A DNA stretch of 32,463 bases from an uncultured Clostridia bacterium (lineage in GTDB: Bacteria; Bacillota; Clostridia; Christensenellales; CAG-917), in the NCBI GenBank assembly GCA_944372795.1, contig CALWAF010000017.1:1-32463 (forward strand), written 5' to 3'. Positions 4,901 to 13,410 of the stretch are shown here, one piece after another. The position numbers and the translations under genes were made by a program. Numbering within the stretch: position 1 is the first letter of the stretch; every line of letters starts with the position of its first letter. The notes below the pieces were generated by a model. It had not been told where the DNA came from. It ran no database searches and was given only the letters and a program-made list of their open reading frames with translations.

Positions 4901-7024
4901 TCACTCCGCGGGCACTTCTTCTGCAAGGATCTCCGCCTCGCGACAGGGCACGGTGACGGAATTTCCCGTGGCGGAAAGATACTCGCGGACGGAGAAGTGC
5001 GCCCTCTTCATATTCGCGAAAACGACCTTTATCGTCTCGGTTTTGCAGTCTGAACTCGGCTTTATGTTGAAACGCGTGACTTTGCCGTTCGTTTCTACGG
5101 AGAAGTTGATACTGCCCGTTTCATCGAACATCGTATAGCTTCCCTTGCCGTTGTACACCCTGACTTCCAGCGCGTCGAAGGTTTGCGAATTGCCCTCGCG
5201 CTCTGCGATCATGGGGACGATGGCGCCCTCTTTTGCAAAGACGGGGATGCGCTCCAACGGGGTCTTGATGGTGAGGATGCGCTCGCCCTCCACGGTCTCT
5301 CCCGTGAAGAAGTCCGTCCATCTGCCCGCGGGCAGCCACACCGTGGTGCGCGCTGATCCGTCCCTCCCCGCCTTGCTCGTGACGGGCGCGACGATGAGCT
5401 CGGAGCCGAAGGTGTACTCGTTCTTCACCTCGAAGGCGTACGGGCTGTCCCAGCCGTAATACATGGGCGCGCATATCGGCGCACCTTCCCGCGCGGTGAG
5501 GACGTTCGCTGTATAAAGATAAGGCAGGAGCCTGTGTCGGAGACGCATGAAATCGGCGGCTATCTTCTCCGCCCTCTCGCCGTACAGCCACGGTTCCTTG
5601 GAAATGCCGTTTTTGGTGGAATGCAGCCTGTTGACGGGCGAGAACACGCCGAATTGCAGCCATCTGACGTACAGCTCGGGGTCCCCCTTGCCGAACATAT
5701 GCCCGCCGATGTCGTGCGACCACCACGTGTATCCGATGTTGGCGGCGTTTGCGGTGAACCACGGCTGGAGTTTCAGGCTCTTCCAGCACACCATCGTGTC
5801 CCCCGAAAATCCCAAAGGATAGCGGTGCGAGCCGGGGCCCGCATAGCGAGAGAGGATGATGCCGCGCTTGCCGTCGCGACAGATGTCCTCGGTGTGATAG
5901 TGATTAAGCAGCCACAGCGGATCCAGCCCTTTCATCTTGGACTTGGTGCCCTGCTGCCAATCTATCCACCAAAAGTCCACACCCTCCTTCTCGTAGGGAT
6001 GATGCAGGATGTCGAAATACGCCTGCCTGAACTTCTCGTCCGTGAGGTCGAACTCCACCGTCTTTTTGCTTGCGGGGTCTATGCCGCAGGCGCGCGCCAT
6101 CTCGGGATACATCTCCTCGTAGTATCTCACGCCGTCGCGGGGATGCAGGTTCATGGTGACGGCAAGTCCGCGCGCTTTCAGCTCCTCGAAGAATCTTACG
6201 TGGTCGGGGAAAAGTTTGCGGTTGAAGGTATACCCCGTCCACCCCGCGCACTGCGTGGGATTGTGGGGCTTGAACTCTTTCGGGACGTCGTCCACGATGT
6301 GCCAGTCCATATCTATCGTCGCCACGGTGAGAGGTATATCCCGTTTTGCGAACTCGTCCATGAGCGCGAGATACTCGTCCTGCGTGTAGGCGTGATAGCG
6401 CGACCACCAATTGCCGAGGGCGTATTTGGGCAGCAGCGGAGTCGCTCCCGTGAGGGCGTAATACTCTTTCAGCCCGCCCGCGAAATCGCCCCCGAACGCG
6501 AAAACGTACTTGTCCGTGCACTTCTGTCTGCGGGGCTGCACCGAGCCGTCCGCAGCAATCAGCAGGGACTTCGAGTCGTCCAGCTCCGCCACCCCGTTTC
6601 TTGCCATGACACCGCTGCGTATATTGGCAAAAAAGAAGCGATCCTTCCCTCTGCCGCTCTTTAACATGCGCACCACTCCGAAAGTGCCGTCCAATGTCCT
6701 TGCGGTGCCTCCGAGGTTGGAGCGCGAAGAGGGCTTCACCCGTTTCCCTCCCCTCTCGCACTCGACGGCAAGGGACTTTTTGTTCACAAAGAACTTGACG
6801 CATTTTGTCGAAATGACGATTTTATCGTCCGTTTCCGACACTTCAAACTGCGGTTTTGCGAAAGATCTGTCGATGACCACCTGTGTTGGCTCATCGGTGA
6901 AAACCCCGCCCGCGCATCTTTCGACGCGCAGCATCCTATCCGTAAGCACGGTGATGCGGAGGTCTCCCCTCACCACGGTGCATTCCTTTGCGGCACGTGC
7001 TCTGCCGTCATTGTAAATGGACAT
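4901..7024 (-). CDS. Glycoside hydrolase family 31 (alpha-glucosidase-like), cytosolic
   Basis: 707 residues from the ATG at 7024, preceded by GAAGGAG; the longer frame starting at an upstream TTG would overlap this ribosome binding site. There is an N-terminal beta-sandwich (about 1-190), then a TIM barrel (about 195-560) and C-terminal beta domains with YTMFDETG. In FWWIDWQQG, D355 is the expected catalytic nucleophile; in GFSGDT, D409 is the expected acid/base. WWSHDIGGH (434-442) and RWLQFGVFSPVNRLHST are strong GH31 marks. No signal peptide, so it acts on imported oligosaccharides. It lies 61 nt downstream of the XRE-cupin regulator on the same strand, probably one operon. Exact substrate (alpha-glucoside, alpha-xyloside or other) cannot be read from sequence. 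Confidence 0.93.
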   Translation of the reverse strand: MSIYNDGRARAAKECTVVRGDLRITVLTDRMLRVERCAGGVFTDEPTQVVIDRSFAKPQFEVSETDDKIVISTKCVKFFVNKKSLAVECERGGKRVKPSSRSNLGGTARTLDGTFGVVRMLKSGRGKDRFFFANIRSGVMARNGVAELDDSKSLLIAADGSVQPRRQKCTDKYVFAFGGDFAGGLKEYYALTGATPLLPKYALGNWWSRYHAYTQDEYLALMDEFAKRDIPLTVATIDMDWHIVDDVPKEFKPHNPTQCAGWTGYTFNRKLFPDHVRFFEELKARGLAVTMNLHPRDGVRYYEEMYPEMARACGIDPASKKTVEFDLTDEKFRQAYFDILHHPYEKEGVDFWWIDWQQGTKSKMKGLDPLWLLNHYHTEDICRDGKRGIILSRYAGPGSHRYPLGFSGDTMVCWKSLKLQPWFTANAANIGYTWWSHDIGGHMFGKGDPELYVRWLQFGVFSPVNRLHSTKNGISKEPWLYGERAEKIAADFMRLRHRLLPYLYTANVLTAREGAPICAPMYYGWDSPYAFEVKNEYTFGSELIVAPVTSKAGRDGSARTTVWLPAGRWTDFFTGETVEGERILTIKTPLERIPVFAKEGAIVPMIAEREGNSQTFDALEVRVYNGKGSYTMFDETGSINFSVETNGKVTRFNIKPSSDCKTETIKVVFANMKRAHFSVREYLSATGNSVTVPCREAEILAEEVPAE

Positions 7025-7085
7025 AATTTCTCCTTCGGGCAATGCGCCCGCAAAAGATCGCGGCGACGCATCGCGCCGCCGACCG

Positions 7086-7664
7086 TCATTTTTCTTCGGG
7101 TTTCAGCACCACCGCAAGGAAGGTGCAGGGCTCGCCGCCCACAGCGATCATCCCGTGCGGCTGTCCGCTGTCGTAGTAGATGGTGTCGCCTGCGGAAAGG
7201 GTGTCGATGTTGCCCGCCACGTTCACCATGAGTTTGCCGGAGAGGATGTAGTCCATCTCCTGTCCCTTATGCGCAGAGAGCGGGATGGGCTTGTCCTCCG
7301 CTCCTTTGACGTAGGGCGCGGTGACGTAGAAGGGTTCCGCCGTCCTGCCGCGGAAGTTCTGCGCCAAATGCTGATAGGTGAACATATGTCTGCGCTCGGT
7401 GAGGATGCCCTCTCCCGCGCGCACGATGCTGTACGACGACAGCGTGGGGGTGTGCCCCGTGAGCAGCGCCGTCACGTCCACGCCGAAGCGTCCCGCGCAG
7501 TTATAGAGGAAGGTGACGGAAAAATCCTTACTGCCCTTCTCGTATTCCAGATAAGTCTTTTCGTCGACTCCCGCGACCTCCGCCATCTCGGCGGATGAGA
7601 TCTCCATCATCTCACGGAGACCTTTGAGTCTTTCTGCTATCTCTTTGGTGTTGGAACCTGTCAT
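7086..7664 (-). CDS. XRE-family transcriptional regulator with cupin sensor domain
   Basis: 192 residues from the ATG at 7664, chosen because GAGGTGA precedes it; the longer open frame has no such site and starts inside the promoter. An HTH (about 8-60, with ISSAEMAEVAGVDEKTYLEYEKG) is joined to a C-terminal cupin_2 barrel (about 110-190) with GQEMDYILSGKLMVNV and LSAGDTIYYDSGQPHGM. Such proteins bind DNA through the HTH and sense a small ligand through the cupin. Its position upstream of the GH31 gene suggests it controls sugar use, but the ligand is unknown. Confidence 0.9.
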   Translation of the reverse strand: MTGSNTKEIAERLKGLREMMEISSAEMAEVAGVDEKTYLEYEKGSKDFSVTFLYNCAGRFGVDVTALLTGHTPTLSSYSIVRAGEGILTERRHMFTYQHLAQNFRGRTAEPFYVTAPYVKGAEDKPIPLSAHKGQEMDYILSGKLMVNVAGNIDTLSAGDTIYYDSGQPHGMIAVGGEPCTFLAVVLKPEEK

Positions 7665-7716
7665 ATTCACCTCGTTTGAGCGCGCACACGAGCGCGCCTG
7701 CGTATTCTTCCCGATG

Positions 7717-7745
7717 ATTTTATCACCCTTCCGCCGTTTAGTCAA
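7717..7745 (-). promoter_or_regulatory. Promoter of the XRE-cupin/GH31 operon
   Basis: Minus strand: -35 TTGACT (7740-7745), 17-bp spacer, -10 TAAAAT (7717-7722). The leader contains a GCGCGC...GCGCGC hairpin near 7680-7700, a possible regulatory structure. Confidence 0.8.
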
Positions 7746-7811
7746 TTGCGCATCCGCCGCGCGCGCAAGATTATTGCCCCGCGCGCCTCGCTTCGCACCG
7801 TCCGAGCTCCG

Positions 7812-8549
7812 TTATCCCTCTCCTCCGAAAACCTCCGCGATGTCGGAATAGACCGCAAGCGTCGCGATGCCGTCGCGGGCGGTGGGAGTCTTGTTGACAA
7901 GCACGAGCTCCCTCCCCCTGAAGTAGTCGGGGAGCATGGCTGCGGGATAGACGGCAAGCGAGGTGCCCGCCACGATGAGCACGTCCGCGCGCGAGATGTC
8001 GCGGATCGCGCCCTCCAGCACGGTCTGATCCAGACTCTCGCCGTAGAGCACCACGCACGGACGCACCCGCCCTCCGCACTTTTCGCATCTCGGGACGCCC
8101 TGCGACGCTATGACGAACGCCTCGTCGTAGCGGGCGCCGCACTTCTCGCAGCGGTTGCGCGCCACACTGCCGTGCAGCTCCCACACCCTCTTCGAGCCCG
8201 CAGCCTGATGCAGCCCATCGATGTTCTGCGTGACGACCGAGAGCAACTTTCCCTTCCTTTCAAGCTCTGCGAAGAAGAAATGCGCGGCATTGGGCTTCGC
8301 CTCGGGATAAAGCATATGGCTCTTATAAAAATCGAAAAACAGGTCGGGATGCAGGGTCAGGCACTCGTGCGAGAGCATATATTCCGCGCTGTATCCCGCG
8401 AACTCGCCGTCGTATATCCCTCCCGCGCTCCTGAAGTCGGGGATGCCGCTGGGCACCGAAAACCCCGCGCCCGTGAAGAGCACCGCCCTCTCGGCGCCGT
8501 CTATTATCTCGTGCAGTCTTTTGATGTCGTTGGTGAGTGTCGCGTCCAT
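7812..8549 (-). CDS. Sir2-family NAD-dependent protein deacylase (sirtuin)
   Basis: 245 residues. It removes acyl groups from lysines using NAD. GAGFSVPSGIPDFRS (27-41) and TQNIDGLH (107-114) bind NAD; H126 in ELHGS is the catalytic base; C134, C137, C155 and C158 form the zinc site. The start at 8549 follows GGGAGG by 7 nt; a much longer open frame runs upstream through the divergent aminotransferase start and is not real. The conserved R-P-x-V-V segment reads RPCVVLYGE, with Cys165 where an acidic or polar residue is usual. It sits upstream of the cupin regulator but probably has its own transcription. Confidence 0.93.
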   Translation of the reverse strand: MDATLTNDIKRLHEIIDGAERAVLFTGAGFSVPSGIPDFRSAGGIYDGEFAGYSAEYMLSHECLTLHPDLFFDFYKSHMLYPEAKPNAAHFFFAELERKGKLLSVVTQNIDGLHQAAGSKRVWELHGSVARNRCEKCGARYDEAFVIASQGVPRCEKCGGRVRPCVVLYGESLDQTVLEGAIRDISRADVLIVAGTSLAVYPAAMLPDYFRGRELVLVNKTPTARDGIATLAVYSDIAEVFGGEG

Positions 8550-8567
8550 GATGTCGCCTCCCATCAC

Positions 8568-8596
8568 ATTATATCCCCCGCCCGCCCGACGCGCAA
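8568..8596 (-). promoter_or_regulatory. Possible promoter of the sirtuin gene
   Basis: Minus strand: perfect -10 TATAAT (8568-8573) with a weak -35 TTGCGC (8591-8596) 17 bp away. Transcription would begin near 8561, at the ribosome binding site, leaving a very short leader. Confidence 0.5.
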
Positions 8597-8636
8597 GAGC
8601 GGAAAACGTCCCGCCGCCGCAAGCACGGAAAAATGT

Positions 8637-8665
8637 TTGATATGTGCGGGAAAAAGTACTATAAT
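8637..8665 (+). promoter_or_regulatory. Promoter of the aminotransferase gene
   Basis: -35 TTGATA (8637-8642), 17-bp spacer, -10 TATAAT (8660-8665). Confidence 0.85.
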
Positions 8666-8706
8666 GGTGCAAACGAGCGGTGTCCCGACGGACACTAGGA
8701 GGAACT

Positions 8707-9894
8707 ATGTACAACAAGACGATGTATGAGCTGGGCAGCCATCGCTCCGTCATCAGAGATCTTTTCGAATTCGGCAAAAAACGCGCGGCGGAGGTCGGCG
8801 CCGACAAGGTGTATGACTTCTCTCTCGGCAACCCCAACGTCCCCGCACCCGACGGTGTGAAAGAGGCGGCGGAGAAACTCTTCGCCCTGCCCGACAACAC
8901 CGTGGTGCACGGCTACACCTCGGCACAAGGCGACGCCGACGTCAGAAAAGCCGTGGCGGACAGCATAAACGCGCGCTTCTCGGCGGGCGTCACTCCCGAC
9001 CTCATCTATATGACCTGCGGCGCGGCGGCGTCCCTCACCGTCACCTTGAACGCCCTTTGCGAGAAGGGCGACGAGTTCATCCTGCTCGCCCCCTTCTTCC
9101 CCGAATACAGCGTGTTCGTGAAAGCGGCGGGCGGCACCCCCGTCGTCGTACCCTTCGACGAAAAGACCTTCGCGCCCGATCTCACCGCCCTCGAAAAGGC
9201 GGTTACGCCGCACACCAAAGGCATCATCGTCAATTCCCCCAACAATCCCTCGGGCGCGGTCTACTCCCGCAAGACGCTGGAAAAGATCGCGGACATCCTC
9301 TCGGCAGCGGGCGAAAAATTCGGCACGCACATCGTCCTCATTGCCGACGAGCCTTACCGCGAGCTCGTCTACGACGACATAGAAGTGCCCTATCTTATGA
9401 ACATCTACCCCGATACGGTGGTGTGTTACAGCTGGTCCAAGTCCCTCTCCATGCCGGGAGAACGCATAGGCTACATCGCCCTCTCCCCCGCGCTCAACGA
9501 AAAGGAAGCCGTCTACGCCGCCGTCTGCGGAGCGGGCAGAGCCCTCGGCTACGTCTGCGCCCCCGCTCTGTTCCAGCGCATCGCCGCAGCCTGCGTGAAC
9601 GAGCTGCCCGACATCGAGGCGTACCGCCGCAACCGCGACCTCATCTACTCTTCTCTCACCGAGATGGGCTACGATTGCGTGCACCCCGACGGCGCGTTCT
9701 ACCTTTTCGTGCGCTCCCTCGAGCCGGACGCGAACGCCTTCTCCGACCGCGCAAAGAACTACGGGCTGCTCATCGTCCCCGGCGACACCTTCGGCGCCCC
9801 CGGGTATGTGCGCATCTCCTACTGCGTCAGCTACGAGATGATAAAGCGCTCCCTCCCCGCCTTCCGCGCCCTCATCGACTCTTACAAAAAATAA
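8707..9894 (+). CDS. Pyridoxal-phosphate-dependent aminotransferase, class I/II
   Basis: 395 residues, fold type I. The ATG at 8707 follows AGGAGGAACT closely; an earlier in-frame start would lie before that site. SPNNPSG (177-183) binds the substrate carboxylate, ADEPYREL (213-220) holds the Asp that contacts the PLP ring nitrogen, and SWSKSLSMPGERIGY (242-256) carries the Schiff-base lysine, K245. It is most like aspartate/tyrosine-type aminotransferases, but the amino donor cannot be fixed from sequence. It is a single-gene unit with strong promoter and terminator, and is cytosolic. Confidence 0.93.
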   Translation: MYNKTMYELGSHRSVIRDLFEFGKKRAAEVGADKVYDFSLGNPNVPAPDGVKEAAEKLFALPDNTVVHGYTSAQGDADVRKAVADSINARFSAGVTPDLIYMTCGAAASLTVTLNALCEKGDEFILLAPFFPEYSVFVKAAGGTPVVVPFDEKTFAPDLTALEKAVTPHTKGIIVNSPNNPSGAVYSRKTLEKIADILSAAGEKFGTHIVLIADEPYRELVYDDIEVPYLMNIYPDTVVCYSWSKSLSMPGERIGYIALSPALNEKEAVYAAVCGAGRALGYVCAPALFQRIAAACVNELPDIEAYRRNRDLIYSSLTEMGYDCVHPDGAFYLFVRSLEPDANAFSDRAKNYGLLIVPGDTFGAPGYVRISYCVSYEMIKRSLPAFRALIDSYKK

Positions 9895-9906
9895 ATAAAA
9901 ACATCC

Positions 9907-9957
9907 AAAACGCCGCCTCGGATGCGGAGCACCCGAGGCGGCGTTTTGTTTTCTTTT
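9907..9957 (+). terminator. Rho-independent terminator after the aminotransferase
   Basis: Stem AACGCCGCCTCGG / CCGAGGCGGCGTT followed by a T-rich tail. Confidence 0.9.
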
Positions 9958-9958
9958 G

Positions 9959-10003
9959 TGGGGGAGTTCCCCCACACCCCCTTGCGAGGGATTTAATCCC
10001 TCG
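9959..10003. repeat. Two adjoining palindromes
   Basis: GTGGGGGA..TCCCCCAC at 9959-9976 is followed by GCGAGGGATT/AATCCCTCGC at 9983-10003. The first resembles the GTGGGGG...CCCCCAC palindrome at 14018-14038. No gene. Confidence 0.65.
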
Positions 10004-10018
10004 CGCTCCCGTACTTCA

Positions 10019-10134
10019 TTATAAAAGTGCGCCGAAGGCTGCGGGTGAAACCGCAGCCTTCGGCGCATTATTATATGAATGTTTGGGGTGCGGGGATGAC
10101 ATCCCCGCCGGGGTGCAGGGGCGGCGCCCCTGCC
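10019..10134. repeat. Repeat R5, copy 2
   Basis: Same plan as 4778-4892. A long first stem runs GTGCGCCGAAGGCTGCGG / CCGCAGCCTTCGGCGC around GTGAAA. A middle hairpin GGGGATG-A-CATCCCC follows, then the shared CAGGGGCGGCGCCCCTG palindrome. The first stem is extended compared with copy 1 and still pairs perfectly. Confidence 0.8.
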
Positions 10135-10143
10135 TACTTACCC

Positions 10144-10185
10144 CCGAGGTAAGATGAGCGCCGACGGGCGTTCATCTTACCTCGG
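10144..10185. terminator. Long hairpin spanning the nrdG stop codon
   Basis: A 42-bp inverted repeat: arms of 19 bp (CCGAGGTAAGATGA.CGCC) with one mismatch and a 4-nt loop. On the minus strand it starts in the last codons of nrdG (ACC GAG GTA AGA TGA), so the stop codon lies in the stem. No T-run follows, so it may protect the 3' end rather than stop transcription. Confidence 0.65.
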
Positions 10186-10831
10186 TGTTGACATAAGGCA
10201 GACACGCCTCGCGGGCGGCGGCGAGGAAGTCTTTGGAGGGGGACTTGAAACCCATGCCGTGATCGACGTAGGGCTGGAGATAGAAGACGCGCGCGCCCGC
10301 GATCTCCTTTGCCGCCTCCACGATATCTTCGATGTCGAACTGCGGGACGACGGTCATGCGGAACTCATAGGGGATCTTGTCCTGTTGCATGAGGTACGCC
10401 GCCGTCTCGCGGAGCTTCTCGGGGTGGGCTGTCCTTGTGGGCGACACCTTGAAATACTTGTCGAAGGGGGCTTTGACGTCCATGGCAACGTAGTCGAACA
10501 ACCCCTGTTCGACGCCCGCCTTCACGACATCGGGACGCATCCCGTTGGTGTCCAGCTTGACCTGCATACCGATGTCGCGAAGTTTCCGCGCGAAATCGAA
10601 AAGATCGGGCTGCAAGGTGGGCTCCCCTCCCGAGATGACCACGCCGTCCAACAGGAAATTGTCCTTTATCCTCTCCAGAATGGCGTCGTCGGAGAGGAAC
10701 TCCTTGGTGTCGAGGATCTCGGCATTGTGGCAATACCAGCAACGCAGATTGCACCCTCCGACGAACACTATCGCGGCAATATTGCCCGGAAAATCCACAA
10801 ACGTATTGGGATTGTAACCTGCTATCATCAT
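10172..10831 (-). CDS. nrdG: Anaerobic ribonucleoside-triphosphate reductase activating protein (radical SAM)
   Basis: 219 residues. It uses S-adenosylmethionine and a [4Fe-4S] cluster to install the glycyl radical on NrdD. CNLRCWYC (27-34) is the radical-SAM CxxxCxxC cluster motif, and VVISGGEPTLQ (about 64-74) is the GGE SAM-binding segment. DTNGMRP and AMDVKAPF continue the barrel. This is the longer, pyruvate-formate-lyase-activase-like type found with many Clostridial NrdD. GAGGTGA precedes ATG-ATG. It follows nrdD by 141 nt on the same strand, probably one transcript with the hairpin at 10923-10953 in between. Confidence 0.95.
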   Translation of the reverse strand: MMIAGYNPNTFVDFPGNIAAIVFVGGCNLRCWYCHNAEILDTKEFLSDDAILERIKDNFLLDGVVISGGEPTLQPDLFDFARKLRDIGMQVKLDTNGMRPDVVKAGVEQGLFDYVAMDVKAPFDKYFKVSPTRTAHPEKLRETAAYLMQQDKIPYEFRMTVVPQFDIEDIVEAAKEIAGARVFYLQPYVDHGMGFKSPSKDFLAAAREACLPYVNTEVR

Positions 10832-10922
10832 ATCCCGTCACCTCTCTCTTTTGCGGCGTCGGACGCTTCGAGTTGCGCACCGCGCCTCCCTCCCGCCGCC
10901 GTACGACGTATGGGCGGAAGTT

Positions 10923-10953
10923 GCAAAATGGACGGGTTTACCGTCCATTTTGC
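10923..10953. repeat. Hairpin between nrdD and nrdG
   Basis: GCAAAATGGACGG / CCGTCCATTTTGC with a short loop, no T-run. The core resembles the GGGACGG palindromes of family R6. It could attenuate nrdG relative to nrdD or stabilise the nrdD 3' end. Confidence 0.6.
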
Positions 10954-10972
10954 GCATATGAACATATTGTTT

Positions 10973-13078
10973 TTACAGTTTGACGTTCTTCAGCTGATCG
11001 GGCTTGAGCTCGTACTTCACTCTCTCGCGCCACTCTTCCTTCTTGCCGTTGTTGAAGTTCTGCACCGGACGGAGGTAACCCACGACTCTGGTGTAGACCT
11101 CCGCATCCGCGCCGCACTCGGGGCAAGTGAAGTGCTCGCCGTCGATATAGCCGTGGTTGGGGCAGACGCTGAAGGTGGGGGTGATGGAGATGTAAGGCAT
11201 CTTGGAGGTCTCGAAGATCTTCTTGATGAGCTTCTTTGCCGCGTTGATGTCCTTGACGCTCTCGCCGAGATAGAGGTGCTGCACGGTGCCGCCCGTGAAG
11301 AGGGACTGGATCTCGTCCTGCAGTCTCACCGTCTCCATGATGTCCTCGCCGAAGCCGACGGGGAGCTGCGCGGAGTTGGTGTAATAGACGTCCTCTTCGC
11401 CCGCGGTGATGATGCCGGGATAGTACTTCTTGTCGAGGAGCGCGAGGCGGTAGGAAGTGCCTTCCGCGGGGGTCGCCTCGAGGTTGTACATATGACCCGT
11501 CTCCTTCTGGAACTCCACCATGATCTCACGCATATAGTTCATGACGCGGATGGTGAACTGCTGTCCTTCGGGGGTGGAGATGTCCTTGCCCATGAAGTTG
11601 AGGCACGCCTCGTTCATGCCGATGATGCCGATGGTGTTGAAGTGGTTGGACCAATACTCGCCCGTGCGCTCCTTGACGCCGCGCAGATAATGCGTGGAGT
11701 AGGGATACAGCCCTCTCTCGGACTGCGCTTCGACGATTTTGCGCTTGATCTCGAGGGAGGTCTTCGCGATGATCGCCATATGACGCACGCGCTCGAGGAA
11801 CTCCCCTTCCGTCTTGCTGAGATAGCCTATGCGGGGCAGGTTGATGGTGACGACGCCGATGGAACCCGTGTGGGGGTTGGAGCCGAACAGACCGCCGCCG
11901 CGCTTGCGGAGCTCACTGACGTCAAGACGCAGACGGCAGCACATGCTGACGGCGTCCTCGGGGTTGAGATCGGAGTTGATGTAGTTGGCAAAATACGGGA
12001 TGCCGTATTTGCAGGTGATCTCCATGAATGCGTTGACCACTTCGCTGTTCCAATCAAACTCCTTGGTGACGTTGATGGTGGGGATGGGGAAGGTGAACAC
12101 CCTGCCCTTGGAGTCGCCCTCGAGCATGACGTCGCAGAACGCCTTGTTGAAGATGTCCATCTCGTGCTGGAACTCTTTGTAGGTCTTGTCCTTGATCTCG
12201 CCGCCGACGACCACGTTCTGATCCGCGAGAGTGCGCGGCACCTTGATGTCGAAGGTGAGGTTGGAGAAGGGGCACTGGAAACCTACGCGCGTGGGCACGT
12301 TGATGTTGAACACGAACTCCTGCAGGCACTGTCTGACCTGCTCATAGGTCATGTTGTCGTAGTAGATGAAGGGAGCGCAATAGGTGTCGATGGAGCTCCA
12401 CGCCTGTGCACCCGCCGTCTCGCCCTGCGTGGTGAACGTGGAGTTGACCAGCTGACCGAGGAATGAACGCAGGTGCTTTGCGGGACGGGATTCCACCTTG
12501 CCGCTGACGCCGCCGAAACCGTCGGTGAGCAGCTGTCTCACGTCCCAGCCCGCGCAGTAGGGGCCGAAGAAACCGAGGTCGTGCAGATGGATGTCGCCGC
12601 TCTCGTGAGCCTCGCGCACCTCTTTGGGATAGACCTTATACAGCCAATATTTCTTGGTGAAGTGCTCGCGGACGTAGTTGTTGAGCCCGTTGACGCTCTT
12701 TTGCATGTTGGCGTTCTCTTTGACGCCCCAATCCTTGTCGGCAAGATAGCCGGTGAAGAGCTCCGAGGTCTCGCCGATGAGCGCGGAGATCTTCCTCGCT
12801 TCCTGACGACGCTCGCGGTAAAGGATGTACGCCTTCGCGGTCTGTGCGTGACCCTCGTTGATGAGCACCTCTTCCACGAGGTCCTGAATGTCCTCGACGG
12901 AGGGGATCTTGTCCACGAACTTGACTTCCGCAGCCTTCACCACCAGCTCGGCAAGCTCCGCCGAAAGCTCCCTGTTCTTGCCGCCGCAAGCCTGTGCCGC
13001 CTTGAAAATGGCGTCCGCGATCTTCTGCTTGTTGAAGAATTCGATCCTTCCGTCACGCTTCAAAATCTTGATGATCAT
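10973..13078 (-). CDS. nrdD: Anaerobic (class III) ribonucleoside-triphosphate reductase
   Basis: 701 residues. It makes dNTPs without oxygen, using a glycyl radical. The N-terminal ATP-cone (about 1-95; VIKRDGR-like start IIKILKRDGRIEFFNKQKI) is the allosteric site for ATP/dATP. The catalytic ten-stranded barrel follows. Near the C-terminus C639, H642, C652 and C655 (CPNHG...CPEC) fit the zinc site, and RVVGYLRPV places the radical glycine at G667. GGGAGA precedes the ATG. No class I or II reductase is seen in the window, fitting an obligate anaerobe. The promoter contains two candidate NrdR boxes. Confidence 0.97.
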   Translation of the reverse strand: MIIKILKRDGRIEFFNKQKIADAIFKAAQACGGKNRELSAELAELVVKAAEVKFVDKIPSVEDIQDLVEEVLINEGHAQTAKAYILYRERRQEARKISALIGETSELFTGYLADKDWGVKENANMQKSVNGLNNYVREHFTKKYWLYKVYPKEVREAHESGDIHLHDLGFFGPYCAGWDVRQLLTDGFGGVSGKVESRPAKHLRSFLGQLVNSTFTTQGETAGAQAWSSIDTYCAPFIYYDNMTYEQVRQCLQEFVFNINVPTRVGFQCPFSNLTFDIKVPRTLADQNVVVGGEIKDKTYKEFQHEMDIFNKAFCDVMLEGDSKGRVFTFPIPTINVTKEFDWNSEVVNAFMEITCKYGIPYFANYINSDLNPEDAVSMCCRLRLDVSELRKRGGGLFGSNPHTGSIGVVTINLPRIGYLSKTEGEFLERVRHMAIIAKTSLEIKRKIVEAQSERGLYPYSTHYLRGVKERTGEYWSNHFNTIGIIGMNEACLNFMGKDISTPEGQQFTIRVMNYMREIMVEFQKETGHMYNLEATPAEGTSYRLALLDKKYYPGIITAGEEDVYYTNSAQLPVGFGEDIMETVRLQDEIQSLFTGGTVQHLYLGESVKDINAAKKLIKKIFETSKMPYISITPTFSVCPNHGYIDGEHFTCPECGADAEVYTRVVGYLRPVQNFNNGKKEEWRERVKYELKPDQLKNVKL

Positions 13079-13150
13079 GATCTTTCTCCCTATGTCGAAT
13101 TATGGTAGTTCGGGTCGGAAATTGTCGTCCTCCCCGAAGAATGCACGACA

Positions 13151-13204
13151 ATCGTACCACAACAATATGTTGTTGTCAATGACGATTTGACCACAAAATA
13201 TTGT
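13151..13204 (-). promoter_or_regulatory. nrdD promoter with two candidate NrdR boxes
   Basis: Minus strand: -35 TTGACA (13174-13179), 17-bp spacer, -10 TACGAT (13151-13156). The spacer holds the palindrome CAACAATATGTTG (13160-13172). A second, ACAAAATATTGT (13193-13204), lies upstream of the -35. Centres are about 32 bp apart, three helical turns, the usual NrdR spacing. Both resemble the NrdR consensus ACACwATATATwGTGT. NrdR is the ATP/dATP-sensing repressor of reductase genes. Confidence 0.75.
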
Positions 13205-13410
13205 TTTTTTGTGAAACTTTTCGCACCTTGGTTTCACACCCGAAAAACCCCGCTCGGAATGCGGAAAACGCGCACTTCCGCCACTCTCCCCTCCCCTGCC
13301 GCTTTTAATATTTCCCCCGCAAACGAAAGTAAACATATTGCACATACCCACAAAATATAGGTGGGTGAGGAACAAAAGTTTCATCATGCTCGTGTGAAAG
13401 AAATAACCGC
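13205..13410. other. Intergenic stretch, no recognised feature
   Basis: About 200 bp of mixed composition with several T- and A-runs. I see no gene, promoter pair or strong hairpin. Confidence 0.4.

Noticed and set aside
10154..12466. 770-codon plus-strand frame opposite nrdG and nrdD
   Set aside because: Antisense to two unmistakable genes. It has no family motifs, and its residues (Asp/His/Val/Leu-rich) are typical of reverse-strand translation of GC-rich genes.
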